Shown here: in pieces, positions 1 through 7,584 of the stretch
How positions within the stretch are numbered: the stretch's first letter is position 1
Layout of the letters: every line of letters starts with the position of its first letter
Source of the DNA: Erysipelotrichaceae bacterium
Lineage (GTDB): Bacteria > Bacillota_I > Bacilli_A > Erysipelotrichales > Erysipelotrichaceae
Length of the DNA stretch: 26,130 nt
NCBI GenBank assembly: GCA_017418585.1
Contig: JAFONG010000216.1
Location: forward strand, 1-26,130
Direction of reading: 5' to 3'
Notes under the pieces: model-generated
Databases searched by the model: none
What the model saw: the letters and a program-made list of their open reading frames with translations, nothing else
Told to the model about the DNA's origin: nothing
Made by a program: the position numbers and the translations under genes

Positions 1-2
1 AC

Positions 3-1340
3 AGGACGATGGTAAGCGACAACCGTTTCATAATTGTCGGAAAAGAAGACACCAGGGTATTTCATTTATCCGATTATTTAAGCAAGGATGAGATTTTATC
101 TTTAGCCGAACCGCTGAAAAGATGTGTTTATCCGGAAGGAAAGTTTTATCTGCCGTATCTGTATTTTGATGAGGATGGTATATTGGTATCAATAGAATTC
201 AGGAGCAGAAACGATAATTCAAGCAGTTGGAAATCGGGAACGAACGATTCATCATTAAATTCAAACGCAAACATGGAAAACCATGAAATGACTATTGTTC
301 TGGATGAAAACAAGGAAGCTGTTTCTGCGGATGTGGCATCGTGTTTTATCCCTAAAACATCGTTTGATGCGAATCAGTGGGATAAAAGATGGACTTCTTG
401 GATGAACAATACCGTTCTTCAGGAAGAACTGGCTAAAGCGAAAGAGAACATAATGGACAGCGAATACAGTGATTATGAATCGGATTCTCTTCTGGTCTAT
501 GATAGAAAGTTCTATGTTCAGACTGCGGATAAAGGGGAACTGGTTAATGAAGTATTCGGCAATGTTGTATTTGTTGCGACCTATCATCCATGGCTGGCGG
601 CAATGAATGAATTAAAGATGATTTATCTTCTCGAAGTATTGCTTTGTGTAGTCAGCCTTTATTTTGTTTCCAGAAGCATTCTAAAGACCTATGATAAACA
701 GAAAGATCTGGATGATATGAGAAATTCGTTTGTTACGGCCATGGCTCACGACCTGAAAACGCCGCTTACGGTTATAAAAGGGTATTCAGAAAACCTTCTT
801 GATAACGAGAATAAAGGAAAAAACGACGATTATCTGCACAAAATCATAAACAAGACAGATGAGATCAACAGCATGATTTCGGATATGCTGGATATATCAA
901 GGATTGATTCTTCCGGTTTTGAAATGGAAAGAAAAGATATTTGTCTCAACGAACTGCTGAATACTGTTATCGATAGATATTGTTCTTTGATGGATGAGAA
1001 ACATATTACATGTTCAGTTAAAGAAAACGGCAGATTTGACTTGATAGGTGATATGAAACATCTGGAGAAGATGCTTGAAAATCTAATCGATAATGCGGTT
1101 TCTTATACACCGGAAAACTCCTGGGTCAGAATCGAAATCGACAGCAATCAGCTTTCCATCAGCAATCAATCGGATCCGATACCGGAAGATAAACTAAAAC
1201 ATCTCTTTGAATTTTCTTCAGAAAACGATGGTCATCATGGCTTTGGTTTGTATTTTGCGAAGAAAGTTGCGGATATCCACGATCTGAAACTGAAATACAG
1301 TTATATATCAGACGGAATCTGTTTCACTATATCAAAATAG
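3..1340 (+). CDS. Sensor histidine kinase, 5'-truncated by the window edge
   Basis: Membrane sensor kinase of a two-component system: it autophosphorylates on histidine and passes phosphate to a response regulator, which is not in this window. Numbering from the ATG at position 9: residues 1-200 form a sensor region with a Ser/Asn-rich stretch near 65-95. One membrane segment lies at about 204-222, and no HAMP domain is evident. The DHp H-box has the phospho-acceptor His247 in AMAHDLKTPL. The ATPase domain has the N-box around Asn362 (LIDNAVSYTPE) and a G-box GFGLYFAKK. The usual DxGxG box is replaced by SNQSDPIPEDKL, a variant also common in other Bacillota kinases. The frame stays open upstream of position 9. 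A first membrane segment would be needed to put the sensor outside the cell, so the true start almost certainly lies before the window. Confidence 0.88.
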   Translation, partial: RTMVSDNRFIIVGKEDTRVFHLSDYLSKDEILSLAEPLKRCVYPEGKFYLPYLYFDEDGILVSIEFRSRNDNSSSWKSGTNDSSLNSNANMENHEMTIVLDENKEAVSADVASCFIPKTSFDANQWDKRWTSWMNNTVLQEELAKAKENIMDSEYSDYESDSLLVYDRKFYVQTADKGELVNEVFGNVVFVATYHPWLAAMNELKMIYLLEVLLCVVSLYFVSRSILKTYDKQKDLDDMRNSFVTAMAHDLKTPLTVIKGYSENLLDNENKGKNDDYLHKIINKTDEINSMISDMLDISRIDSSGFEMERKDICLNELLNTVIDRYCSLMDEKHITCSVKENGRFDLIGDMKHLEKMLENLIDNAVSYTPENSWVRIEIDSNQLSISNQSDPIPEDKLKHLFEFSSENDGHHGFGLYFAKKVADIHDLKLKYSYISDGICFTISK

Positions 1341-1360
1341 TATATTAAGTTTACAAAAAT

Positions 1361-1389
1361 AAAAAATGCTGATTTAAACAGCATTTTTT
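1361..1389. terminator. Bidirectional intrinsic terminator between the kinase gene and hypA
   Basis: An 11-base inverted repeat AAAAAATGCTG / CAGCATTTTTT encloses a 7-base loop. Read rightward it gives a hairpin ending in a T run for the kinase gene. Read leftward the A run becomes the T tract for the hypA operon. Its right arm overlaps the hypA stop codon (1388-1390) by two bases. Confidence 0.85.
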
Positions 1390-1732
1390 ATATGACTTCC
1401 ATCTCCTTGATCATGAACTCATTGCCTTGCAGGAGATATGTATTACTGCTTTGACAATGCGGACATGTTTTACCGTAAATGATCGTATTGTAGTTCTGGT
1501 TGCAGTTCTCGCAATGGGTAATTGCTTCGATCTTTTCGATGATCAGTCTGCAGCCGGTCATGTTTTCATGCTTGCTGACTGCCCAGTTCCGGCAATCAGT
1601 CAGATAAGAGGGGACTATTCCCGTTACCGTGCCGATCTGCAGCGTAACGCTGTTGACATGTTCCACGTTGTTTTTTGCAGCGATATCCTCTATCTCATCG
1701 ATCACATGGAAGACAACGCCTAATTCATGCAT
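1388..1732 (-). CDS. hypA: HypA, nickel metallochaperone (hydrogenase maturation)
   Basis: HypA binds nickel and hands it, with HypB, to the large subunit of [NiFe] hydrogenase (or to urease in some bacteria). The 114-residue length is normal for the family. The start was placed at the internal ATG giving Met-His-Glu, because the N-terminal MHE provides the family's nickel ligand (His2); an upstream start would bury it. The zinc site is C74-x2-C77 and C90-x2-C93. The start codon overlaps the last 8 bases of the upstream flavoprotein gene, so translation is probably coupled. It is the last gene of a hypB, flavoprotein, hypA unit. No hydrogenase, hypCDEF or urease genes are visible, so the nickel enzyme served cannot be named from this window. 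Confidence 0.9.
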   Translation of the reverse strand: MHELGVVFHVIDEIEDIAAKNNVEHVNSVTLQIGTVTGIVPSYLTDCRNWAVSKHENMTGCRLIIEKIEAITHCENCNQNYNTIIYGKTCPHCQSSNTYLLQGNEFMIKEMEVI

Positions 1733-4580
1733 TTTCCGCTTCTTTCTGCGCTTTCTTCCATTCTTTATGTTTCTTCTGTGACTGCTTTTCTTCTTCTGTC
1801 TTTCTGCCGAACTTGATGCTGATCGCACGTTTGGCGGCATACGGAATAATGGCCTTGAATTTATCTTCAGACTTGATCATTCTGGAATTCTCCGGATGAT
1901 CTCTGAACAGATGGATCGCATCGAATTCGCACTTGGTCGTGCAGATGCCGCAGCCGATACACTTGTTCTCATCGACAACGGAAGCGCCGCAGGACAGACA
2001 TCTTGCCGTCTCGATCTTGACCTGTTCTTCCGTCAGCGTCTTATGGGCATCCTGGAAGGAATTTCTGTAGTCGATCGATCCATCCATGCCTTCTTCCTGT
2101 CTTCCGGCATGATCGTAGTCGTCTACTTCGATATTGTCCTTATCCAGCATGATGAACTGTCTTCTGTTCTTGCCGATGGTCATCGATGTACCCGGCTGTA
2201 CGAAACGATGTAAAGAATCGGCTGCCTGGTGGCCCTGTTCGATCGCATCGATGACGAACTTCGGCCCGGTGTAGACATCACCGCCCACAAAGATATCCGG
2301 CTCGGCCGTCTGACATGTCAAAGGATCGGCAACAGGATAGTTGCCATGCCAGAATTCAACTTTCGACCCTTTCAGCAGGTTGCCCCAGTCGATACTCTGA
2401 CCGATCGCATAGATCACATAGTCGGCAGGGACGACGGTAATGTCGTCTTCATCGTACTGCGGATTGAATCTGCCTTCTTCATCCAGAGTAGAAGTGCATT
2501 TCTTAAAGATGATATCCTTGATAGAACCGTCAGCCTTTAAAGTAATCTCTTTTGGACCCCAGCAATTGTTGATGGTGATATTCTCTTCTTCGGCTTCCTG
2601 TATCTCCATCTTTGTAGCAGGCATCGTTTCTCTGCTTTCCAGACAGTAGATCTCGACATTGGATCCGCCGAATCTATGAGCCGTACGGGCACAGTCGATC
2701 GCAACGTTTCCGCCGCCGATGACTACAACCTTGCCGTTCAGTTTCTGATTCTGATCTTCAGCTGCCTTTTTCAGGAAATCAACGGCGATGGAAGTTCCTT
2801 TTGCGTTTTCGTTAGGAATCCCAGGAAGTTTTCCTCCCTGACAGCCGATAGCGATATAGAAAGCCTCATAACCTTCTTTTCTTAGATCATCCAGACTAAG
2901 ATGTCTGCCGATCTCAACGCCGCATCTGATCTCGACGCCAAGCTCTCTTAAAACGTCGATTTCCGCTTCGATGATGTCTTTTTCCAACTTGTAGGAAGGA
3001 ATGCCGTAACGCATCATGCCGCCCGGATGTTCGTTCTTTTCAAATACGGTCGGTCTATATCCTTTTGTAGCCAGATAGTAGGCGCAGGACAGGCCTGCCG
3101 GGCCTGAACCGATAATGGCGATCTTCTGCTTCCAGTGATCTTCCACATTGGAAGGAATGACAACAGGAGGAATATATCTGGTTTTGGAATCAAGATCCTG
3201 CTGAGCGATGAATTTCTTGACTGCATCGATCGATACCGCCTGATCGAACAGTCCTCTCGTACAGGCATCCTCGCAGCGTTTATTACATACTCTGCCGCAG
3301 ATGGCAGGGAACGGATTGTCTTTCTTGATTAATGCCAAGGCATCCTGATATCTGCCCTGAGCAGCCATCTTCAGATATCCCTGAATGGCGATATGGGCAG
3401 GACAGGCAGTCTTGCATGGAGCTGTACCGGTATCGTAGCAGTTGATACGGTTGTTGTCTCTGTAGTCTTCATCCCATTTATCCTTGCCCCATGAAAGATG
3501 ATCCGGCAGTTCGTGCTTCGGATAGACTACAGGTCCGTTCTTTGTACAGAGTTTCTGTCCGAGCTTTACGGCTCCGGCAGGGCAGTATTCCACGCATTTG
3601 CCGCAGGCGACGCAGTTTTTCGGATCGACTTTTGCCGTATAGGCGCTGCGGGAAAGGTTAGGGGTATTGAACAGCTGCGACGTTCTCAAGGCGTTGCAGA
3701 TGTTCACGTTACAGTTGCAGATGGCAAAGATCTTGTCTTCGCCGTCGATATTGGTGATCTGATGTACGAATCCGTTGTCTTCCGCATTCTTCAGGATCTG
3801 CATCGCTTCTTCATAAGTAATGTCGTGACCTTTACCGGTTTCTCTGCAGTAATCGGCCATATCTCCGACGCCGATGCACCAGTCTTCGCAGGAATCGCCG
3901 GATCCTTCGCCGAGTTTCGCTCTGCCGTAGCGGCAAGAACAGATACCGACACCCAGATGGCCTTCGTATTTCTTCAGCCAGTGGGAAATATGTTCGATAT
4001 CCAGCGTCTTGTTCTCCAAAGAGATCGCCTTTTCTACCGGAATGACGTGCATGCCGATGCCTGCACCTCCCGGAGGAACCATTTCCGTCAGGCCGGCCAG
4101 AGGAATATAGGTCATTCTTTCGAAGAACTGTGCCAGTTCCGGGAATTCATCGATCTGTTCTTTCAGCATGTTGGTGAATTCGGCTGAGCCCGGAACAAAC
4201 ATCGGAAGCTGGTATCGTTTGATCCTCGGTGCATCCTTGATTGGACCGTCGTTTGTATAGTGATCCCCATAATCGTATTCCAGCAGTCCTCTGTGGGCCA
4301 TTTCTTCCAGTACTTCTTCCAGATGGGTTTTCTCTTCACCGGTGAGTTTTACCATCTCATCCAGCGTATAATGCGCTCTAACCTTCATTTTAAGCGCAAT
4401 ATCAGCCATTTCATCCGTACAGATACATCTCAGTCCCCAGTATTCAGGATCCTGCGCAGTGATGCCAAAAAGCTTGTGCTTGGCAACATCCGTGATCTTT
4501 TTCCCTAGGGCAAGTATTTTCTCGTTCGGTTTCTCTTCACCCATATAACGCGGGGTAAACGCTTTAGACATCTCAGGCAT
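1725..4580 (-). CDS. Multi-cluster iron-sulfur flavoprotein, GltD-type NAD(P)H oxidoreductase
   Basis: A 951-residue soluble electron-transfer protein. Domains in order: an N-terminal part with a possible winged-helix stretch (about 70-102). Next a cysteine-rich domain with C214/C216, C231/C235/C245 and C288/C290/C295. Then a ferredoxin cluster motif C323-x2-C326-x2-C329-x3-C333. Then a GltD/dihydropyrimidine-dehydrogenase-type Fe-S domain (cysteines about 389-440, ending GRVCNKRCEDAC). Then an FAD-binding GSGPAG (491-496), an NAD(P)-binding GGGNVA (622-627) and a closing flavin motif VGGDVYTGPKF. A second ferredoxin motif lies at C861-C884, followed by a Lys/Glu-rich tail. By family it should move electrons between NAD(P)H and ferredoxin or a partner enzyme; the partner is unknown. 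The Shine-Dalgarno GGAGG lies inside the last codons of hypB, one base upstream of this gene, and the 3' end overlaps hypA. The gene is intact. Confidence 0.85.
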   Translation of the reverse strand: MPEMSKAFTPRYMGEEKPNEKILALGKKITDVAKHKLFGITAQDPEYWGLRCICTDEMADIALKMKVRAHYTLDEMVKLTGEEKTHLEEVLEEMAHRGLLEYDYGDHYTNDGPIKDAPRIKRYQLPMFVPGSAEFTNMLKEQIDEFPELAQFFERMTYIPLAGLTEMVPPGGAGIGMHVIPVEKAISLENKTLDIEHISHWLKKYEGHLGVGICSCRYGRAKLGEGSGDSCEDWCIGVGDMADYCRETGKGHDITYEEAMQILKNAEDNGFVHQITNIDGEDKIFAICNCNVNICNALRTSQLFNTPNLSRSAYTAKVDPKNCVACGKCVEYCPAGAVKLGQKLCTKNGPVVYPKHELPDHLSWGKDKWDEDYRDNNRINCYDTGTAPCKTACPAHIAIQGYLKMAAQGRYQDALALIKKDNPFPAICGRVCNKRCEDACTRGLFDQAVSIDAVKKFIAQQDLDSKTRYIPPVVIPSNVEDHWKQKIAIIGSGPAGLSCAYYLATKGYRPTVFEKNEHPGGMMRYGIPSYKLEKDIIEAEIDVLRELGVEIRCGVEIGRHLSLDDLRKEGYEAFYIAIGCQGGKLPGIPNENAKGTSIAVDFLKKAAEDQNQKLNGKVVVIGGGNVAIDCARTAHRFGGSNVEIYCLESRETMPATKMEIQEAEEENITINNCWGPKEITLKADGSIKDIIFKKCTSTLDEEGRFNPQYDEDDITVVPADYVIYAIGQSIDWGNLLKGSKVEFWHGNYPVADPLTCQTAEPDIFVGGDVYTGPKFVIDAIEQGHQAADSLHRFVQPGTSMTIGKNRRQFIMLDKDNIEVDDYDHAGRQEEGMDGSIDYRNSFQDAHKTLTEEQVKIETARCLSCGASVVDENKCIGCGICTTKCEFDAIHLFRDHPENSRMIKSEDKFKAIIPYAAKRAISIKFGRKTEEEKQSQKKHKEWKKAQKEAENA

Positions 4581-4581
4581 C

Positions 4582-5256
4582 TTATTTCCTCCAGTCGTAG
4601 ATCAGTTTTCTTATGTATTCGCTGACTTCATGAATACCTCTCCCATCCTTGCCGCAGACTTCAAAAACGTCCGCCATCGGATTACGGTAGGCGATATTCT
4701 CCCTGCATTTATCGATATCGAAATCAAAATAATCCAGCACATCGATCTTGTTGATCAGAACGAAGTTCGCTACCTGAAACATCAAAGGATACTTCAAAGG
4801 CTTGTCGTCACCTTCCGGAACCGATAGAATGCACATGTTTCTCACGGCACCCGTATCGAATTCGGCAGGGCAGACAAGATTGCCGACATTCTCCAGTATG
4901 ATCAGGTCGTAATTGTCCCTGTTATCCAGGGCTTCGATTCCTTGTCTTGTCATATCCGCATCAAGATGGCACATTCCGCCGGTATGCAGCTGTATGGCTT
5001 CCACGCCCGTATTCCTGCTGACGGTCTTGGCATCCACGTCGGAATCGATATCCGCTTCCATTACGGCGATCTTAAACTCATCTTTCAGTTCATTGATGAT
5101 GCCCGTCAGTACGGTAGTCTTTCCTGAACCGGGAGAAGACATGACATTCAAAAGGAAGGTTCCTTTCGCTTTCAGCTGCTGTCGTAATTCCTCCGCACGT
5201 CTGTCATTTGAAGCAAAGACAGACTCCTTGACTTCGATTATTCTTATTTTGTCCAT
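4582..5256 (-). CDS. hypB: HypB, nickel-incorporation GTPase
   Basis: SIMIBI-class GTPase that works with HypA to insert nickel into [NiFe] hydrogenase. Its 224 residues include the P-loop SPGSGKTT (41-48), an acidic switch EADIDSDVDA (about 68-77), the metal-binding pair C96-H97 in GGMCHLDA, the conserved ENVGNLVCP segment with C129, and NKID (169-172) for guanine recognition. There is no His-rich N-terminal nickel store, so it is the minimal form. First gene of the operon; its last codons carry the Shine-Dalgarno of the next gene. A consensus -10 box sits six bases before the ATG and no Shine-Dalgarno is visible, so the mRNA may be leaderless. The ATG was kept because the sequence aligns with the usual HypB N terminus. 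Confidence 0.93.
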   Translation of the reverse strand: MDKIRIIEVKESVFASNDRRAEELRQQLKAKGTFLLNVMSSPGSGKTTVLTGIINELKDEFKIAVMEADIDSDVDAKTVSRNTGVEAIQLHTGGMCHLDADMTRQGIEALDNRDNYDLIILENVGNLVCPAEFDTGAVRNMCILSVPEGDDKPLKYPLMFQVANFVLINKIDVLDYFDFDIDKCRENIAYRNPMADVFEVCGKDGRGIHEVSEYIRKLIYDWRK

Positions 5257-5262
5257 ACTAAA

Positions 5263-5292
5263 ATTATACTAGATACAGGGATACTTTGTTCA
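5263..5292 (-). promoter_or_regulatory. hypB promoter (leaderless geometry)
   Basis: On the minus strand a perfect TATAAT (5268-5263) is preceded 18 bases upstream by TGAACA (5292-5287), a 4/6 match to TTGACA. The -10 box is followed by TTTAGT and then the ATG, so transcription should begin on or within a base or two of the start codon. It lies between the gltX terminator and hypB. Confidence 0.65.
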
Positions 5293-5301
5293 GGAATTGT
5301 A

Positions 5302-5328
5302 AAACAAAAGCAGACTTTAGAGTCTGCT
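5302..5328 (-). terminator. gltX intrinsic terminator with the stop codon in its loop
   Basis: The minus strand reads AGCAGACT, a CTAA loop, AGTCTGCT, then TTTGTTTT. The 8-bp stem is perfect. The gltX TAA (5319-5317) is in the loop and the last two sense codons are in the rising stem, so a ribosome at the end of gltX would cover the hairpin. Confidence 0.88.
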
Positions 5329-6756
5329 TAATGCTTTTTCAATACGGGAAAGAGATTCTTCTTTGCCCAGGATCTCGGCAATTGCCGTTGCGCCTCCCGG
5401 AGCCACGCTTCTGCCGGACAGTGCCACCTGCATCGGATACATCATCGTAATGTTCTTGTATCCTTTTTCCTGCGCTTTTTCGGCAAGCGCGGTGAAGATG
5501 GAATCATTGTTCCAGATACTCAGATCCTTCAATGAATCATAGACTTCCTGCAGGACTGTCTTAGCAAGCTGAGGATCGGTCTTCGCTTTCTTGTTGTTGT
5601 AGACATCGGAATCATACTCATCGGCTTTGTTGAAGAAGGAAACCATGTCCTTGATCTCGGAAAGAATCGATACCCTGTCGTGGATCGCGTTGGCGATCAG
5701 CTTATAATCGAACTTCCCATCGACTGATTCATAGATGTACGGCTTCACCAGTTCGTAGTAGTCTTCCATATCCATGTTTCTAAGATAGACGCCGTTCATC
5801 CATTTCAGTTTTTCTATGTCGAATATCGCACCTGTCGTACCGATACGCTTCACATTGAACGCCTGAGCAAGCTCTTGCAGAGAATAGATCTCTCTTTCTT
5901 CTTCCGGAGCCCAGCCCAGCAGGGCGATGTAATTCAGAATCGCCTGCGGCAGATAGCCTTTTTCAACCAGATCCTGGAACGAAGCATCTCCGTTACGTTT
6001 TGACAGCTTCTGATGCTCGTCCTTCATGACCGGAGGACAGTGGATGTATCTAGGGATATCCCAGCCGAAAGCCTCGTAGATCAGGTTGTATTTCGGGGTA
6101 GACGAGAGATATTCGTTACCTCTGACTACATCGGTAATATCCATCAGATGGTCATCGATGACATTCGCAAAGTTGTAGGTAGGGTAGCCGTCGGATTTCA
6201 GCAGTACCATCTCATCGAGCGTCTTGTTCTCAACGGTGATCGTACCGTATACCTCATCATGAAAAGACGTCGTACCTTCCGGATCGATGTTCAGTCTGAT
6301 GACATATTCTTCGCCCTCTGCTATCCTTGCGTCTACTTCTTCCTTGCTTAAAAGCTTGCACGGATCCACAAAGTAGAAAGAATCGCCGGCTTCCTGTCTC
6401 TGCCTTTCGACATCTTCTTCCTTGCAGAAACAGATGTGTGCCTTGCCCATGTCAACCAGTTCATGCGCATACTTCGCGTAGATGCCTTCCTTCATTCTTT
6501 CCGACTGGACATAAGGACCGTAGTTGCCACCGGCGTCCGGACCCTCGTCGTGTTTCAGCCCGCACTCCTTGAGCGTTGAATAAATAATATCTACCGCACC
6601 TTCCACAAGTCTGCCCTGATCGGTATCCTCGATGCGCAGTATAAAATCTCCGCCATCCTTCTTGGCGATCAGATAGGCATACAGTGCCGTTCTGAGATTG
6701 CCGATATGCATGTAACCGGTAGGACTCGGTGCAAATCTTGTTCTGATTCTCTTCAT
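5317..6756 (-). CDS. gltX: Glutamyl-tRNA synthetase
   Basis: Class I aminoacyl-tRNA synthetase charging tRNA-Glu (and possibly tRNA-Gln, if an amidotransferase is present) in the cytosol. Its 479 residues match the family. The HIGH motif is HIGN at 17-20, following PSPTGY, and the KMSKS loop is KLSKR at 250-254. The C-terminal anticodon-binding region ends with VAPGGATAIAEILGKEESLSRIEKAL, a typical GltX ending. The start at MKRIRTRFAPSPTG is the family start. It is a single-gene unit with its own terminator, divergent from the TSCPD gene. Nearby GGGGAG lies about 15 bases before the ATG, far for a Shine-Dalgarno, so initiation may be weak or use another signal. Confidence 0.96.
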   Translation of the reverse strand: MKRIRTRFAPSPTGYMHIGNLRTALYAYLIAKKDGGDFILRIEDTDQGRLVEGAVDIIYSTLKECGLKHDEGPDAGGNYGPYVQSERMKEGIYAKYAHELVDMGKAHICFCKEEDVERQRQEAGDSFYFVDPCKLLSKEEVDARIAEGEEYVIRLNIDPEGTTSFHDEVYGTITVENKTLDEMVLLKSDGYPTYNFANVIDDHLMDITDVVRGNEYLSSTPKYNLIYEAFGWDIPRYIHCPPVMKDEHQKLSKRNGDASFQDLVEKGYLPQAILNYIALLGWAPEEEREIYSLQELAQAFNVKRIGTTGAIFDIEKLKWMNGVYLRNMDMEDYYELVKPYIYESVDGKFDYKLIANAIHDRVSILSEIKDMVSFFNKADEYDSDVYNNKKAKTDPQLAKTVLQEVYDSLKDLSIWNNDSIFTALAEKAQEKGYKNITMMYPMQVALSGRSVAPGGATAIAEILGKEESLSRIEKALSRL

Positions 6757-6782
6757 ATTCGATCTTTTAATCTCCCCAAATC

Positions 6783-6791
6783 ATTTTAGCA
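6783..6791 (-). promoter_or_regulatory. gltX extended -10 promoter
   Basis: The minus strand reads TGCTAAAAT, an extended -10 element (TGn plus a 5/6 hexamer), 26 bases before the gltX ATG. A TTGCCA (6814-6809) lies 20 bases upstream; the spacing is long, so the extended -10 probably carries recognition. No T-box leader fits in the 95-base intergenic space. Confidence 0.5.
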
Positions 6792-6829
6792 TATAACGGT
6801 TATATAACTGGCAATAAACCTTTCTTTCA

Positions 6830-6835
6830 TATAAA
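6830..6835 (+). promoter_or_regulatory. Probable -10 of the TSCPD-lspA-rluD operon
   Basis: TATAAA followed by AT, about 25 bases before the ATG at 6861, in the divergent gap with gltX. No convincing -35 box is visible, so this is tentative. The Shine-Dalgarno AAGGTG (6849-6854) lies just downstream. Confidence 0.4.
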
Positions 6836-6860
6836 ATAGGGAAGTAGTAAGGTGAAGAAT

Positions 6861-7115
6861 ATGAAATTTGACTATTATCCGACAGGAGTCTGTTCCAGAC
6901 ACTACACGATTGAAATCGAAGACGACAAGATCAAGTCGCTGCAGGTTGAAGGCGGCTGTATGGGAAATCTGGCCGGTATTTCGCGTATTGTCACAGGAAT
7001 GAACGTTGACGATGTGATTAGAGCTTTTGAAGGCGTCGAATGCGGCGGAAAGGGCACAAGCTGTCCGGATCAGATCGCCAGAGCCTTAAAGAAATACAAG
7101 AATTCGCTAGCATAA
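6861..7115 (+). CDS. TSCPD-domain protein (TIGR03905-like)
   Basis: Small protein of 84 residues carrying the TSCPD motif (TSCPDQI, about 66-72), with four cysteines at 11, 33, 61 and 68 that may bind metal. The domain resembles a C-terminal segment of some ribonucleotide reductases, but stand-alone members have no established function. I chose the ATG at 6861 over the in-frame GTG at 6852 because AAGGTG (6849-6854) is a good Shine-Dalgarno six bases before the ATG and itself contains the GTG. First gene of an operon that continues into lspA one base after its stop. Confidence 0.85.
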   Translation: MKFDYYPTGVCSRHYTIEIEDDKIKSLQVEGGCMGNLAGISRIVTGMNVDDVIRAFEGVECGGKGTSCPDQIARALKKYKNSLA

Positions 7116-7116
7116 T

Positions 7117-7584
7117 ATGAACGTTATTCTGTATCTTTTTATCGTCATTCTGCTGACCTGCATCGACCAGTATTCCAAGTTCGTAATCATTCAGAATCTG
7201 GATCTGGGAGAAAAGATCGTACTGATTGAAAACTTTTTCTCGATTACGCACGTTAGAAACTACGGTGCGGGTTTTTCTATTCTGCAGAACGCTACGGTCT
7301 TTCTGAGCGCCGTATCCATTCTTGCCATCTGTATTCTCGTATACATGCTTCTGCATGAAAAAAAGCTGTCTTTCTTGTCGAAGAGCGCATATCTGCTGAT
7401 CATTTCAGGTGCCGCAGGCAATCTGATCGACAGAGTGATGAAGACCTATGTTACCGATTTTCTGGATTTTCTGATCTTCGGATATGATTTTCCGGTATTC
7501 AATATTGCCGATTCCTTTATTACGGTAGGATGTTTCCTGCTGATCGGCGAACTGTTATGGGAGAGCAGGAATGCCTCAGATTGA
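7117..7584 (+). CDS. lspA: Lipoprotein signal peptidase (signal peptidase II)
   Basis: Inner-membrane aspartyl protease that removes signal peptides from diacylglyceryl-modified prolipoproteins. The 155 residues contain four hydrophobic spans (about 2-15, 57-78, 90-104 and 126-147). Conserved motifs are D17 in the first span, NYGAGFS (48-54), GNLIDR (101-106), D114 in TDF and D132 in FNIADS; D114 and D132 are the expected catalytic pair. The ATG is one base after the preceding stop and has no clear Shine-Dalgarno, which suggests translational coupling. It overlaps rluD by 14 bases, and the lspA-rluD order is common in Bacillota. Confidence 0.96.
   Translation: MNVILYLFIVILLTCIDQYSKFVIIQNLDLGEKIVLIENFFSITHVRNYGAGFSILQNATVFLSAVSILAICILVYMLLHEKKLSFLSKSAYLLIISGAAGNLIDRVMKTYVTDFLDFLIFGYDFPVFNIADSFITVGCFLLIGELLWESRNASD

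Noticed and set aside
9..1340. Histidine kinase read as complete from the ATG at 9
   Set aside because: It would lack the first membrane segment needed to place the sensor outside the cell, and the frame is open to the window edge.
1733..1840. Upstream extension of HypA by 36 residues
   Set aside because: It would add a basic tail overlapping the flavoprotein gene and hide the essential Met-His-Glu nickel-binding N terminus.
3498..4187. Long plus-strand open frame (229 codons) opposite the flavoprotein gene
   Set aside because: It lies wholly antisense to clear Fe-S motifs and its translation shows no recognisable family or sensible composition; it is a shadow frame from codon bias.
6757..6851. 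T-box or other riboswitch upstream of gltX
   Set aside because: The divergent gap is only 95 bases and shows no T-box motif or antiterminator hairpin.
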